DNA from: Edaphobacter modestus | Lineage (GTDB): Bacteria; Acidobacteriota; Terriglobia; Terriglobales; Acidobacteriaceae | NCBI RefSeq assembly: GCF_004217555.1 | Contig: NZ_SHKW01000001.1 | Coordinates: 5,208,001 to 5,272,000 of the forward strand | Reading direction: 5' to 3' | DNA: 64,000 nucleotides | Shown: piece after piece, positions 16,640 to 26,716 of the stretch | How positions within the stretch are numbered: position 1 is the first letter of the stretch | Layout of the letters: each line of letters opens with the position of its first letter | Translations under genes and position numbers: made by a program | The notes under the pieces: generated by a model | Database searches by the model: none | Told to the model about the DNA's origin: nothing | What the model saw: the letters and a program-made list of their open reading frames with translations, nothing else

Positions 16640-17770
16640 ATGACAAGAGCCCACCAACATCCTCTTCAAAAGATCCTCGACAGTCGCATCGCCATCATCG
16701 ATGGGGCGATGGGCACGACCATCCGCACCTATGACATGAAAGAAGCTGACATTCGTGGGGAGCGGTTCAGGGATGCGAGGAAGGACCTGTTGAACAATGG
16801 CGATCTCTTCACCCTTACTCAGCCCAAGATGATTGGTGATATTCACCGCCGTTTTCTGGAAGCCGGCGCGGACATCATCGAGACCAACACCTTCGGCGCG
16901 ACCAGCATCTCTCAGAGTGAGTTCTTCGTGGACGATCCGCGAGAGCACGGTGGCCGGAAGGATCCCGCGTTCTATCAAAAGATCATCGACGATCCTTTCC
17001 TCAACGACCTGGCCTGGGAGATCAATGAGCAGTCGGCCCGCCAGTGCCGCGAATGGGCGGATCGTGTTGGCAATGCGACCTCGCGTCAGCGATTCGTAGC
17101 AGGGGCGATCGGACCGCTGACGGTTTCTCTTTCGAACTCTCCCGATGCCGATGACCCGGGCTTCCGGGTAATGACCTTCGATCAGGTAAAAGTTGCCTAT
17201 GCGCAGCAGGTGCGTGCCCTCATCGCCGGTGGTTCGGACCTCCTGCTGGTCGAGACCATCTTTGACTCGCTCAACGCCAAGGCCGCGCTCGTCGCCATCC
17301 GTGAGGTATTCGATGAAGGTGGTAAGGAGCTTCCAGTGATGATCTCTGCGGCAGTCGGGCGTGGCGGAGAGACGATGATCTCCGCGCAGACGATTGAGGC
17401 ATTCTGGAATGCGGTTCAACATGCGAAGCCACTGTCGGTGGGGCTCAACTGCTCTCTTGGACCCGATCTGATGTATCCGTTCCTTGAGGAGCTCTCGGGG
17501 AAGGCGGACGTGGCGATCTCAGCCTATCCGAATGCTGGCTTGCCCAATCCGCTTTCGCCGACCGGTTTCGATCTGGAGCCGCAGGACATGGCGCGATATC
17601 TGGCTGATTTCGCACGGGGAGGGCTAATTAACATCGCCGGCGGCTGCTGCGGCAATACGCCTGAGCACATAGCGGCGATCGCCAAAGCACTCGAAGGCCA
17701 GCCTCCGCGAAGGCTGGAGGTGGCGTTACCTGACGAATCTTATGCGCCCGAGAGCGAGAGCGTAGCATGA
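16640..17770 (+). CDS. Methionine synthase, homocysteine-binding part (split MetH, first gene)
   Basis: A 376-residue protein equal to the N-terminal homocysteine S-methyltransferase module of MetH. It begins [15 protein letters not shown] and carries the zinc ligands Cys271 (GLNCSLG), Cys336 and Cys337 ([10 protein letters not shown]). Zinc activates homocysteine for methyl transfer from cobalamin. It stops at the module boundary and overlaps the next gene by 4 bp (ATGA, 17767-17770), which encodes the remaining MetH modules, so the two polypeptides must assemble. The ATG at 16640 is preceded by GGGAG. A short acidic tail replaces the usual inter-domain linker. Confidence 0.94.
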   Translation: MTRAHQHPLQKILDSRIAIIDGAMGTTIRTYDMKEADIRGERFRDARKDLLNNGDLFTLTQPKMIGDIHRRFLEAGADIIETNTFGATSISQSEFFVDDPREHGGRKDPAFYQKIIDDPFLNDLAWEINEQSARQCREWADRVGNATSRQRFVAGAIGPLTVSLSNSPDADDPGFRVMTFDQVKVAYAQQVRALIAGGSDLLLVETIFDSLNAKAALVAIREVFDEGGKELPVMISAAVGRGGETMISAQTIEAFWNAVQHAKPLSVGLNCSLGPDLMYPFLEELSGKADVAISAYPNAGLPNPLSPTGFDLEPQDMARYLADFARGGLINIAGGCCGNTPEHIAAIAKALEGQPPRRLEVALPDESYAPESESVA

Positions 17771-20505
17771 GCGTCCTCGAGAGCGTTCCCGTGGTGGTGA
17801 CCAGAGACATAAAACCCCTCCGTCTGTCGGGGTCACAGCCGTTCACCCAACAACCGGGCGTCTACATCATGATCGGGGAGCGGACCAATGTCGCCGGCTC
17901 GCCAAAGTTCGCGAAGCTGGTCAAGGATGGCAAGTACGAGGAAGCGGTGAACGTGGCTCGGCAGCAGGTCGAGAACGGGGCGAACGTGATCGACATCTGC
18001 ATGGACGAGGGCATGATCGATGGCGTTGCGGCGATGACTCGTTTTCTGCAGTTGCTGGCGAGCGAACCTGAGGTCGCCAAAGTGCCCTTCATGGTGGACT
18101 CCTCGAAATGGGAAGTTATCGAGGCCGGGCTGAAGTGCCTGCAGGGCAAGGGCATCGTGAACTCAATCTCGCTGAAGGAAGGGGAAGAGAAGTTCCGCCG
18201 GAACGCCGCGACCATTCTCAAGTATGGCGCTGCGGTGGTGGTGATGGCTTTCGACGAAAAGGGCCAGGCTGCGACGTCCGAGGATAAAATTCGCATCTGC
18301 GAGCGCGCCTACCAGATCCTGGTCGACGAAGTTGGTTTTCCGCCCGAAGACATTATCTTCGACCCCAACATCCTCACTGTTGCCACCGGCATGGAGGAAC
18401 ACAACAACTACGCGGTAGACTTCATCAACGCCACGCGCTGGATCAAGACCAACCTGCCACACGCGAAGGTCAGCGGTGGTGTCTCGAACATCTCGTTCAG
18501 TTTTCGCGGCAACAACAAGGTTCGCGAGGCTATGCACTCCGCGTTTCTCTATCACGCTATTGCTGCGGGCATGGACATGGGCATTGTGAATGCCGGACAG
18601 CTCGAGATCTACGAGGAGATTGAGCCAGAGTTGAAGATGCTGGTCGAGGACGTGCTGCTCAACCGCCGTCCGGATGCGACAGAGCGCCTGGTGGACTTTG
18701 GGGAGAGGTTGAAGGCCGCAAGCGCTGGAGGTGCCGTCAGTGAGAAGAAGACCGAAGAGTGGCGTAACGGCACAGTCGAGGAACGCCTTTCTCACGCGCT
18801 TGTCAAAGGCATTGACGCGTACATCGACACCGATACCGAGGAGGCTCGTGCCAAGCTGGGCCGTCCTCTATTAGTGATTGAAGGTCCATTGATGGCAGGC
18901 ATGAGCGTGGTAGGCGATCTGTTCGGAGCCGGCAAGATGTTCTTGCCACAGGTTGTTAAGTCTGCCCGCGTCATGAAGAAGGCTGTTGCGTACCTGACGC
19001 CATTCATGGAGGCTGAAAAGGCCGCGATGGCCGCGGCTGGCCAGGTGGTCAGAACGCAGGGAAAGATCGTACTTGCAACGGTCAAGGGCGACGTTCACGA
19101 CATCGGCAAGAATATTGTCGGGGTCGTCCTCGCCTGCAATAACTACGAAGTCATCGATATGGGCGTGATGGTACCAGCGGAAAAGATTCTTGAGCGTGCG
19201 AAGGCGGTGAATGCCGACGTGATTGGCCTTAGCGGTCTGATCACGCCCTCTCTCGATGAAATGGTGCATGTCGCCCGCGAGATGGAGCGTCAGGGGTTCA
19301 AATTACCGCTTCTCATCGGTGGAGCAACCACGAGCAGGGCGCACACGGCAATTAAGATTGCGCCGCACTATAGCGAGCCTGTGGTCCACGTGCTCGATGC
19401 CAGCCGGGCAGTGCCTGTGACGACAAAACTTCTGAGTGAGGATGGCAAGGCGGAATTCGTAGCGCAGCACCGCGCCGACTATGCGGCGCTCCGCAAGGCC
19501 CATTCTTCGCCTCGGCAGAAGGTCGTATCGCTAGAGACTGCTCGCAAAAGGCGCACCCCGATCGAGTGGCGTGCCGAGGACATACCTGTACCTGAATTCA
19601 CCGGCGTGCGCGTACTTGCGGACTTTCCTCTGGAGACATTGCGTGACTTCATTGACTGGACACCGTTCTTCCATACCTGGGGATTGAAAGGTATTTATCC
19701 TCGCATCGTCGATGACGAGAAGCAGGGAGCGCAGGCGCGCCAACTCTTTTCCGAGGCTAATGCTCTTCTGGATCGCATCATCGAGAAGAAGCTGCTCACG
19801 GCGCGGGGCGTCTACGGATTCTTTCCTGCTAACGCTGTCGGCGATGATGTCGTACTGTACGCTGACGACAACGGCGGAAAGGTACCTGAGCGATTTCACT
19901 TCCTTCGCCAGCAGTCAAATAAGGAAGGCAGCGAGCCATGTCGGTCACTCGCCGATTTCATTGCGCCAAAGGAAACAGGGCTGGCGGACTATATAGGGGC
20001 CTTCGCAGTAACCAGTGGGGTCGGCCTAAAGGAGCTGTGCGACCATTTCAGGACCGAGCATGATGATTACAACGCGATCATGGCAGAAGCGATCGCCGAT
20101 CGCCTCGCGGAAGCCTTCGCTGAATGCCTTCACAAGCGGGTGCGGGATGAGTGGGGTTACGGCTGCGAAGAAAACTTTAGCGCTGCCGAGCTCGTCCAGG
20201 AGAAGTATCGGGGGATAAGGCCGGCCCCGGGTTACCCAGCGTGCCCGGATCACACGGAGAAGGGCACGATCTGGCGTTTGCTTGATGTGCAGGCGAACAC
20301 CGGAATGCTGATTACGGAGTCATTTGCGATGTGGCCGGGCTCGAGCGTGAGCGGGCTCTACTTCGCCCATCCGGAATCACGCTATTTTAGTCTGGGCAAG
20401 ATTGACCGCGATCAGATCGCTGACTATCACGAACGTAAGGGGATGAGCGTGGCAGAGGTTGAGCGATGGCTTGGACCTAACCTAAACTACGATCCTGCAG
20501 GTTAG
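17767..20505 (+). CDS. metH: Cobalamin-dependent methionine synthase, folate/B12/AdoMet modules (split MetH, second gene)
   Basis: A 912-residue protein. Modules in order are: pterin-binding methyltetrahydrofolate domain (residues ~35-300, [15 protein letters not shown] and [17 protein letters not shown]); the cap and B12-binding domains (~340-570), with the cobalt-ligating histidine near 443 in [12 protein letters not shown] plus [13 protein letters not shown] and [14 protein letters not shown]; and the reactivation AdoMet-binding domain (~600-912, ending in [20 protein letters not shown]). It transfers methyl from 5-methyltetrahydrofolate to homocysteine together with the preceding gene product. 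The start overlaps the stop of that gene. Its own stop overlaps the stop of the convergent MetE-like gene. Confidence 0.95.
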   Translation: MSVLESVPVVVTRDIKPLRLSGSQPFTQQPGVYIMIGERTNVAGSPKFAKLVKDGKYEEAVNVARQQVENGANVIDICMDEGMIDGVAAMTRFLQLLASEPEVAKVPFMVDSSKWEVIEAGLKCLQGKGIVNSISLKEGEEKFRRNAATILKYGAAVVVMAFDEKGQAATSEDKIRICERAYQILVDEVGFPPEDIIFDPNILTVATGMEEHNNYAVDFINATRWIKTNLPHAKVSGGVSNISFSFRGNNKVREAMHSAFLYHAIAAGMDMGIVNAGQLEIYEEIEPELKMLVEDVLLNRRPDATERLVDFGERLKAASAGGAVSEKKTEEWRNGTVEERLSHALVKGIDAYIDTDTEEARAKLGRPLLVIEGPLMAGMSVVGDLFGAGKMFLPQVVKSARVMKKAVAYLTPFMEAEKAAMAAAGQVVRTQGKIVLATVKGDVHDIGKNIVGVVLACNNYEVIDMGVMVPAEKILERAKAVNADVIGLSGLITPSLDEMVHVAREMERQGFKLPLLIGGATTSRAHTAIKIAPHYSEPVVHVLDASRAVPVTTKLLSEDGKAEFVAQHRADYAALRKAHSSPRQKVVSLETARKRRTPIEWRAEDIPVPEFTGVRVLADFPLETLRDFIDWTPFFHTWGLKGIYPRIVDDEKQGAQARQLFSEANALLDRIIEKKLLTARGVYGFFPANAVGDDVVLYADDNGGKVPERFHFLRQQSNKEGSEPCRSLADFIAPKETGLADYIGAFAVTSGVGLKELCDHFRTEHDDYNAIMAEAIADRLAEAFAECLHKRVRDEWGYGCEENFSAAELVQEKYRGIRPAPGYPACPDHTEKGTIWRLLDVQANTGMLITESFAMWPGSSVSGLYFAHPESRYFSLGKIDRDQIADYHERKGMSVAEVERWLGPNLNYDPAG

Positions 20506-21539
20506 CTATCCTCGAAGCATTTTTCTTCCGATGTTCCAGCCAAGCGTCTGATCAGTTTGCTCACACCATGCGCGACGTTGAAGGACTCCACTACAGAAGG
20601 AGTATCGAGCAGGCCAAGTCCACAGGTTGCTGTGATGATGGCTCGCTCAGCAAGCTTCTGGGGATTGCCCGTAAGAGATGCTGCTTCCAGCCAGCGGATA
20701 AAAATGCTTGCTGAATCGACGGCGTTCAGGTGCGGTCTTGTGGGCACCAATCCATAGGCGACTGTTCCTCCTTGATACACGAAGTCGAGCGCATGCGGAT
20801 CGGCCAAAAACGACTCAAGTCCCTCATGAGCATCGAACGAGAGGATATCCGGCTTTGCGCGGAACATGCGCTCGAACGGGCGCGCCGCGCAGCAATGAAG
20901 TCCGGCGTAGGCTCCGTGAGTTCGCGCGTCATTCAGTGTGATCGCTAATGCGTTGAGCCTCTGTTCCTCTGCGATAGGGTTTGCGGCGGATGCCTCGAGG
21001 CACAAAGCAGGCTCATCGACAAATCGCAGCACAGGCAGGCCGGCAGATTTCAGGCGATCAATCTGCCAGCAGATGATTTGCGAGACATGAAATGCGATTG
21101 CTGCAAAAAGCGCAGGATCAGACAGAAACGGCCGGCCCCGATAATACAGATAGGCCGACAGCGTCACTAGACCCTCAATCTGTCCCTTGACGGCGGTCGC
21201 AGACTTGAACAGGCCGGATGACAACGCTTCTTCGAACGCACCAAAGCCTGATGCGTTCGCTGGCGTCAACTCTCCGCTATTCCGGTGAAGGATCTCGATC
21301 ACTGAATCGAGCCGGCCCTCTTTTACCTGATATCCGTAGCCTTCGTTGCGAGGCTCTATCAGATCTGCGACAGCACCCAGGCCTTGGCCGATAACACTCT
21401 CCTGTTCTGAGAGTCGCGGCATCTGCGGCCAGAAGGGAATCTCGGACGAAAATTCGGCAACTGACTGAATTGCCGCTGCCATAGAGGTGAGTGGCAGACT
21501 TCCGATACCTGTGACCGCAGCAGCCGGATCAAACGGCAT
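20502..21539 (-). CDS. MetE C-terminal-like (cobalamin-independent methionine synthase family) protein
   Basis: A 345-residue protein with the beta-barrel fold of the MetE catalytic domain but far shorter than full MetE. Starting at [16 protein letters not shown] places the family motif GIGSLP at the N-terminus; a 64-residue upstream extension looks non-coding and is rejected. The zinc ligands appear preserved as H-x-C in [10 protein letters not shown] and a late cysteine in TATCGLGLL. Short proteins of this kind may move methyl groups between a corrinoid or other donor and homocysteine, but this is not settled. The gene is convergent with metH, overlapping it by 4 bp at the stops, and no ribosome-binding site stands out. 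Confidence 0.75.
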   Translation of the reverse strand: MPFDPAAAVTGIGSLPLTSMAAAIQSVAEFSSEIPFWPQMPRLSEQESVIGQGLGAVADLIEPRNEGYGYQVKEGRLDSVIEILHRNSGELTPANASGFGAFEEALSSGLFKSATAVKGQIEGLVTLSAYLYYRGRPFLSDPALFAAIAFHVSQIICWQIDRLKSAGLPVLRFVDEPALCLEASAANPIAEEQRLNALAITLNDARTHGAYAGLHCCAARPFERMFRAKPDILSFDAHEGLESFLADPHALDFVYQGGTVAYGLVPTRPHLNAVDSASIFIRWLEAASLTGNPQKLAERAIITATCGLGLLDTPSVVESFNVAHGVSKLIRRLAGTSEEKCFEDS

Positions 21540-22134
21540 TCGGCGAGTAGGAATTCGATTCGTCTGTGATGGAATCACTGCTCGCACTCTTTCTTTCCAG
21601 AGAGCATTGCCGTCAATGCTTTGAGAGCCAGATTGCACAAATTGAATGCCATACGCCCTTTCAGCAGCGGATGGTGTTGATGTGACACCATACATCTGCC
21701 AAAGCCCATGTCGGGCCAGTGACATTTCCACCGTATCACGATCTCGTCAAATACCGCAGATACCACTTCGCCACACTCGGTTATGAGATTGCCGCCGTCT
21801 CGGCTTTCGCAAGCTCGTCGAATAAGTTTTTCAAAGCCAGCCGGCTGACACAACCAGATAAGCAGAAAACATCTAGCATTCGACGCGGAATGATCATTCT
21901 CCTCAACCTATTGGGATAGCCTTTCGGCTCTCCGCCAACCTGACTGACTCCACGATGGCTTGATGTCGTCGTTCCGTTCCGCGGGCGACAAAGGATCTGG
22001 CTCAAACATCGTCGCGGGGTTACCGCGATCAAGATATGACTCAATCAATGACCCAAATTGGAAATGTCTCTCTTTTTTCCGATAACTGCACGTCCTCAGC
22101 AAGTGAAGCGACCTCCTGTCGTTGAAGGAGGGAG
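21540..22134. other. Intergenic stretch without recognised genes
   Basis: Short open frames occur on both strands but none looks like a conserved protein, and base composition drops towards the right. Probably decayed DNA leading into the GH31 relic. Confidence 0.4.
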
Positions 22135-23495
22135 ATCGTCTACCACCGTCATTGCGAGCAAGTTAACCCGCAGCGCCGTGTTGAGCAATGTCTTGAGGCT
22201 AGAAGTGAAGGGTTGATTATCCGGATCACGGCTCTGAGGGACGACATTCTTCGAGTCCGGATAGCAAGGGGAAGTTCTTCCCGAAGCCCGGACGAACAGT
22301 GTACCGACCACGCAGGAACAGGACAGTGGAAGTATCGGGTTTTCGAACCAAAGCGGTACGAGTTCGAGTGGACTGGGAGACGTCGCAACTTACGATTACG
22401 GACCTGAACGGAGCTGTCGTCCAAAAAGACGATCCAAATCGCCCCATTGAATTTCATGGAAGCGCCTTTCGGATTTACAAAACGATGCCTCCCGAGGAGC
22501 ATTATTTTGGCTTGGGGGATAAGCCCGATCCTTAGGCCGTCGAGGCGGAGCATACTCGATGTGGAACACAGATTGGTTCGGCTTTCCGGAATCGACGGAC
22601 ACGATCTATAAAAGCATCCCTTTCTTCCTCAGTGTCTGTCGGGGCAGAGCGGTAGGAACTTTATTCACAACCACTGGAGGACAGTTTTGATTTCGGCAAG
22701 TAATCCCATACCGCATATTCTTTTGGCGCCGAAGATGGTCCCCTTAATTACTACGTGCTCTATGATCCGGACGCGAAGCAGGTTCTCGAGGACTATGCGT
22801 GGCTGACGGGTCCCACACCGTTGCCACCGCTATAGTCGCTCGGCTTTCAGCAGTCGCGATTCAGTTATGTTCTAGAGACTCGCGTGCTGGAGATTGCAAA
22901 CCGGCTGCGCTCGGGCCACTGTTTTTGAATTTCCACGCGCAACCACTGACCTTCATCCCATTGATCTCGACACTTAGGGCGAGTTTCTCTTCGGGCGGGA
23001 TCTGTTGGTGGTGCCGTCACCTTTCCCGGACAGGCTCGATAGTTACACGGCGTTGTTACCATCGACTGGCTGGTACGACTTCTGACGGGAGAGAAAATCA
23101 TCGGACATGCAGATGAAACCGGGAAAAAGTAGAAGGGACTTCGATCATGATCCAGCCGAAGCTCGAGGTCTTGCCGGTGTTCGTTCGTGAAGGAGCTATT
23201 GTGCCGATGCAGCCTCTGGTACAGAGTACGAACGATGTGCCAAATGGCCCACTGACCTTGCGAGTCTACCCCGGAGGCAACTGCCGCGGAACTCTCTATC
23301 AGGACGATGGAACGACCTTCGCCTATGAGCGCGGAGGGTTTCGCAGAATGGAGTTCAGCTGCGCGCAGGATGGAGATCAACTAATGCTGCATGTCGGCAG
23401 ACGTAGGGACTTACGCGGCAAAAGCGTCTTTGGTCCGTCATCGCAAATAATGAAAGCTTGCGTCCGGCGCGTTGGAATCGGCCCCCCCTCCTCGT
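22135..23495 (+). pseudogene. Glycoside hydrolase family 31 (alpha-glucosidase type) relic with catalytic core deleted
   Basis: Successive forward frames give GH31 pieces: N-terminal beta-sandwich (MPPEEHYFGLGDKP near 22488), the hallmark YSMWNTDWFGFPESTD (near 22550), a stretch ending RLRS (near 22915), and then the C-terminal sandwich (FLFGRDLLVVPSPF near 22990; VLPVFVREGAIVPMQP near 23170; LYQDDGTTFAYERG near 23300). Between ~22915 and ~22980 about 300 residues holding the catalytic aspartates are absent. Several frameshifts and stops occur as well, so the gene is dead. It lies tail to tail with the PQQ dehydrogenase gene. Confidence 0.88.
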
Positions 23496-23565
23496 GAAGC
23501 CATCGACATTAAACACAATTCACCAACGAGAGAGATTGGCTCCCAAATATATTTTGGCGTGGCCG

Positions 23566-25581
23566 CTAGTTCGGCAGGCCGAACGCTATTATGTCCGAGC
23601 CGGTTGCGACAGCAACGTATTGTTTGTTGTCGAATAAATAAGTCATCGGCGAGGCATGCGGCGGCTGGCTGGTCTGGAACCTCCAAAGTGACTTGCCTGT
23701 CCTTGCGTCTGCAGCTGAAAAAGAATCGTCGTCGGCTCCGTATAGAACTACGTTGCCAGCTGTGCTGAGCACACCGCCAAAAGTATCTCCAGAGCCTGTC
23801 TGGGGAAGCTCCCACACCGCCTTGCCCGTATGGATATCGAATGCACGCAAGACACGTCGTCCCGGGTCGGCCGGATCGGAACTGAATGAGCCCCCCATGA
23901 AGCCGCGGCCCTGTTGATACTGCATATCGGTACGTGTGTAGATGCCACACTTATCATTGGTCTGGACGTAGTACAGCGCGGTAAGCGGATTGTAGGAGGC
24001 CGAATACCAGTTTGACGCACCGTTTAGCCATGGGCAGATCAGTGCGCCTTCATGCGTAGGTTCGTGACCCGGAGCGATAATTGGGCGGCCTTCGGGAGTA
24101 AGGCCTGTTGCCCAGGTCAGCTTACTGGTATAGGGGCGTCCCAACAAGAATTTGCCATTGGTGCGGTCCAGCACGTAGAAGAAGCCGTTACGATTGGCCT
24201 GAACCATCAGCTTGCGCGGCTTACCTTCCCACAATGCATCGATCAGCGACGGCGGCGCCATAGCGTCGAAGTCATGCACGTCATGTGGGGTGAACTGGAA
24301 GTACCATTTCAACTTGCCAGTCTCTGGATCGAGCGCCACGATCGAGTCGGTATAGAGGTTATCGCCAGCTCGATCGTCTCCGATCAGGTCTGGACCGGGA
24401 TTGCCGACAGGCCAGTAGAGGGTGTTCAGATCCTTGTCATAGGTTCCCGTCATCCAGGTCGCACCGCTCGGATGATCAATTCCTGTTCCTTGCCATGTTT
24501 CCGAACCCGGTTCACCACGTTTCGGCACGGTCCAGAAACGCCATGCCTCCTTGCCTGACGTTTGATCGTATGCCGCCACAAATCCCCGCGCGCCCTCATC
24601 TCCGCCAGCGATGCCGGATATCACCATTTTGCCAACCACAAGTGGTGCACCGGTGGCGTTGTAATTGTTATGCCAGTCAACCATCTCGGTCTCCCACACG
24701 AGCGCTCCAGTGAATCGGTTCAGCGCGATCAGGTGAGCATTATCAGTGACCATAAATACTTTATCGCCAGCGACCGCCGCGCCCCGGTTCGCGCCTCCTG
24801 CAGCCACACCGGTGATACCCGGCGTGCGTGAGCGCTGATAATGCCATATCTGACGGCCGCTGCCTGCATCGAGCGCGTAGCACTCGTTGGCAGAGGTTAC
24901 ATACATCACTCCATCGACGACAATTGGGGTCGACTGAACTTCCCTGGTGTTTCGCAAGGTAAAGATCCACTTTGCCTGTAATTGAGAAGCATTCGTGTTG
25001 GTTATCTGCTTCAGTTCGCTGTAACGACTGCCGACAGTCTGCCCGTTGTAGCTCGGCCAGTCTGACTGCGAGGTTACAGTCCTGTACTGACCAGAGCTCG
25101 TTTTTCGCAGAAGATAAAGCTTATGGTCATTCCCCAGCAGTTGCATATCGCTTGCTGAGCGGTTCAGCGCGATACCTTGAAGCATCTTTCCATCCTGTAG
25201 CCTCACTGAGGCGCTTGCCATGGCCGCCCCGTGAGATGGCTGTAGGGTTCGCAGGAAGCCGATCAGGCTTGTACGCTCCTGACCTATGATGTCCGGAAAA
25301 GCCGGCATGCCCGATGGCAGGCCATCATGCAGTAACCTTGCAAGTTCGTCGTCTGTACGCAGGGGCACGCGGTCCACAATCGAAGGTGCGAACTCGCCTC
25401 CATTCGCGGTAGTGCCATGGCAAGATGCACATCGTGTCGCGAAGACTTGGCCGCCCGCGGTCTGCGACTCCGATGCCATCTTTGCCGTTGGAGAATTCTG
25501 CCCTTGAACGTCGCCTGCCAAAAGAAGCGTCAGAAAGCCACTCAACAGAGCCGCTTTCAATGTCCCGCACCCTATTTGCAT
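23566..25581 (-). CDS. PQQ-dependent dehydrogenase with N-terminal cytochrome c domain
   Basis: A 671-residue exported protein. Residues 1-28 are a signal peptide. A c-type haem site C51-A-S-C-H55 lies in an N-terminal cytochrome domain (~40-115). An eight-bladed quinoprotein propeller follows (~160-670) with tryptophan-docking repeats such as GRQIWHYQRS, GALVWETEMVDWH and GKLKWYFQFTP. The active-site segment TPHDVHDFDAMAP aligns with the methanol dehydrogenase region holding the catalytic aspartate, and the D-F-D pair resembles lanthanide-type enzymes. The vicinal cysteine pair of methanol dehydrogenase is not seen. It probably oxidises an alcohol or sugar in the periplasm, passing electrons to its own haem. 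Confidence 0.9.
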   Translation of the reverse strand: MQIGCGTLKAALLSGFLTLLLAGDVQGQNSPTAKMASESQTAGGQVFATRCASCHGTTANGGEFAPSIVDRVPLRTDDELARLLHDGLPSGMPAFPDIIGQERTSLIGFLRTLQPSHGAAMASASVRLQDGKMLQGIALNRSASDMQLLGNDHKLYLLRKTSSGQYRTVTSQSDWPSYNGQTVGSRYSELKQITNTNASQLQAKWIFTLRNTREVQSTPIVVDGVMYVTSANECYALDAGSGRQIWHYQRSRTPGITGVAAGGANRGAAVAGDKVFMVTDNAHLIALNRFTGALVWETEMVDWHNNYNATGAPLVVGKMVISGIAGGDEGARGFVAAYDQTSGKEAWRFWTVPKRGEPGSETWQGTGIDHPSGATWMTGTYDKDLNTLYWPVGNPGPDLIGDDRAGDNLYTDSIVALDPETGKLKWYFQFTPHDVHDFDAMAPPSLIDALWEGKPRKLMVQANRNGFFYVLDRTNGKFLLGRPYTSKLTWATGLTPEGRPIIAPGHEPTHEGALICPWLNGASNWYSASYNPLTALYYVQTNDKCGIYTRTDMQYQQGRGFMGGSFSSDPADPGRRVLRAFDIHTGKAVWELPQTGSGDTFGGVLSTAGNVVLYGADDDSFSAADARTGKSLWRFQTSQPPHASPMTYLFDNKQYVAVATGSDIIAFGLPN

Positions 25582-25761
25582 CTACCCCACCCTAGACAAT
25601 GATGATAACGGCCACTCAAAAAATCAGACTTTTGAGAGTTGAACCGAATAAGCACGCAAAATGTCGCGTTTGGAGCATGATACCGGCAAACTTTTAGAAA
25701 GGCACGGTTGATTACGCGTGGCCTTACGTAAGAAGCAACAACGCGAAGTTTGGCATGAGTT

Positions 25762-26658
25762 TCAGCCACGTAGACTTGCAGGTGCATGGCTTACAGCGGA
25801 CAGCCGGTCGTAAGCAGCCTGCGGGAGTTTAAGACCCGCAGCAGCGATATTCTCCTCCAGGTGCTTGACCGAAGATGTTCCGGGAATAGGCAGAATCACT
25901 TTGGAACGTTTGAGTAACCATGCCAATGCAACCTGCAAGGGAGTTGCATCAAGGTCGTTCGCAAGTTTCTTGATGGCGTCATGTGCCTCCTTCGCTTGAC
26001 CGAGGGGAGCCCACGGAAGGAACGCGATATTGTGTTCCTCGCAATAATCCACGATGAAGTCAGATTCCCGGTCCGCAAAGCTGTAGCGGTTCTGCACAGA
26101 GACAATCGGAACGATCTTGCGTGCCCTCTCAATGTGTTCACGAGTCACATTTGAGAGCGCGACATGACGAATTTTACCCTGCTCACGCAGCTTGGCCAAC
26201 GCTTCTACAGACGCCTCGAAAGCGACAGCATTATCGGGAGCATGAAGTTGATAGATGTCGATACGACCCAATTGCAGACGCTTCAGACTCCCCTCCAGCG
26301 CTTCGGCGAGATGTTTCGGGCTTGCATTGTGCGTCCATTGGCCCGGGCCCGGGCGCTCCCATCCGCCCTTGGTTGCGATCACTAATCCAACTGGATATGG
26401 GTAGAGTGCTTCCGCGATCAGCTCTTCAGAGGTGCCAGGGCCGTAGGAGTCGGCCGTGTCAATCAGATTCACACCGAGTTCAATCGCCCGCCGCAGGGTT
26501 GCAAGCGCAGCGGTTTTGTCTACGGGTGGTCCCCAGACGCCTGGCCCGGTAATGCGCATCGCGCCATAGCCCATCCGGTTGACCGTGAGATCCCCACCGA
26601 TGTTGAACGTGCCGGCAGCTGCGGCAGCTGCGGTTGAAAGAATCTGTTCCTTCTTCAT
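25762..26658 (-). CDS. Aldo/keto reductase (cytoplasmic)
   Basis: A 298-residue aldo/keto reductase started at the ATG at 26658, which has AAGGAG nine bases upstream. The catalytic tetrad is visible: Asp67 and Tyr72 (NLIDTADSYGPG), Lys97 (VIATKGG) and His139 (DIYQLHAPD). The NADPH-binding C-terminus includes LLKRSKVILPIPGTSSVKHLEEN. It reduces carbonyl compounds with NADPH. It is the last gene of the cupin-AKR-AKR operon, 58 bp after the second reductase, and is probably controlled by the TetR palindrome at 28426-28446. The substrate is unknown. Confidence 0.93.
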   Translation of the reverse strand: MKKEQILSTAAAAAAGTFNIGGDLTVNRMGYGAMRITGPGVWGPPVDKTAALATLRRAIELGVNLIDTADSYGPGTSEELIAEALYPYPVGLVIATKGGWERPGPGQWTHNASPKHLAEALEGSLKRLQLGRIDIYQLHAPDNAVAFEASVEALAKLREQGKIRHVALSNVTREHIERARKIVPIVSVQNRYSFADRESDFIVDYCEEHNIAFLPWAPLGQAKEAHDAIKKLANDLDATPLQVALAWLLKRSKVILPIPGTSSVKHLEENIAAAGLKLPQAAYDRLSAVSHAPASLRG

Positions 26659-26716
26659 AAGACTGCTCCTTTTCGTGTTGAGAATTTGGAAATGTATGGC
26701 AAGCCTATCGCCGACC

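Noticed and set aside
16490-16640. Possible SAM, SAH or cobalamin riboswitch before metH
   Set aside because: No matching conserved core could be found by eye; only a simple hairpin remains, so no riboswitch is claimed.
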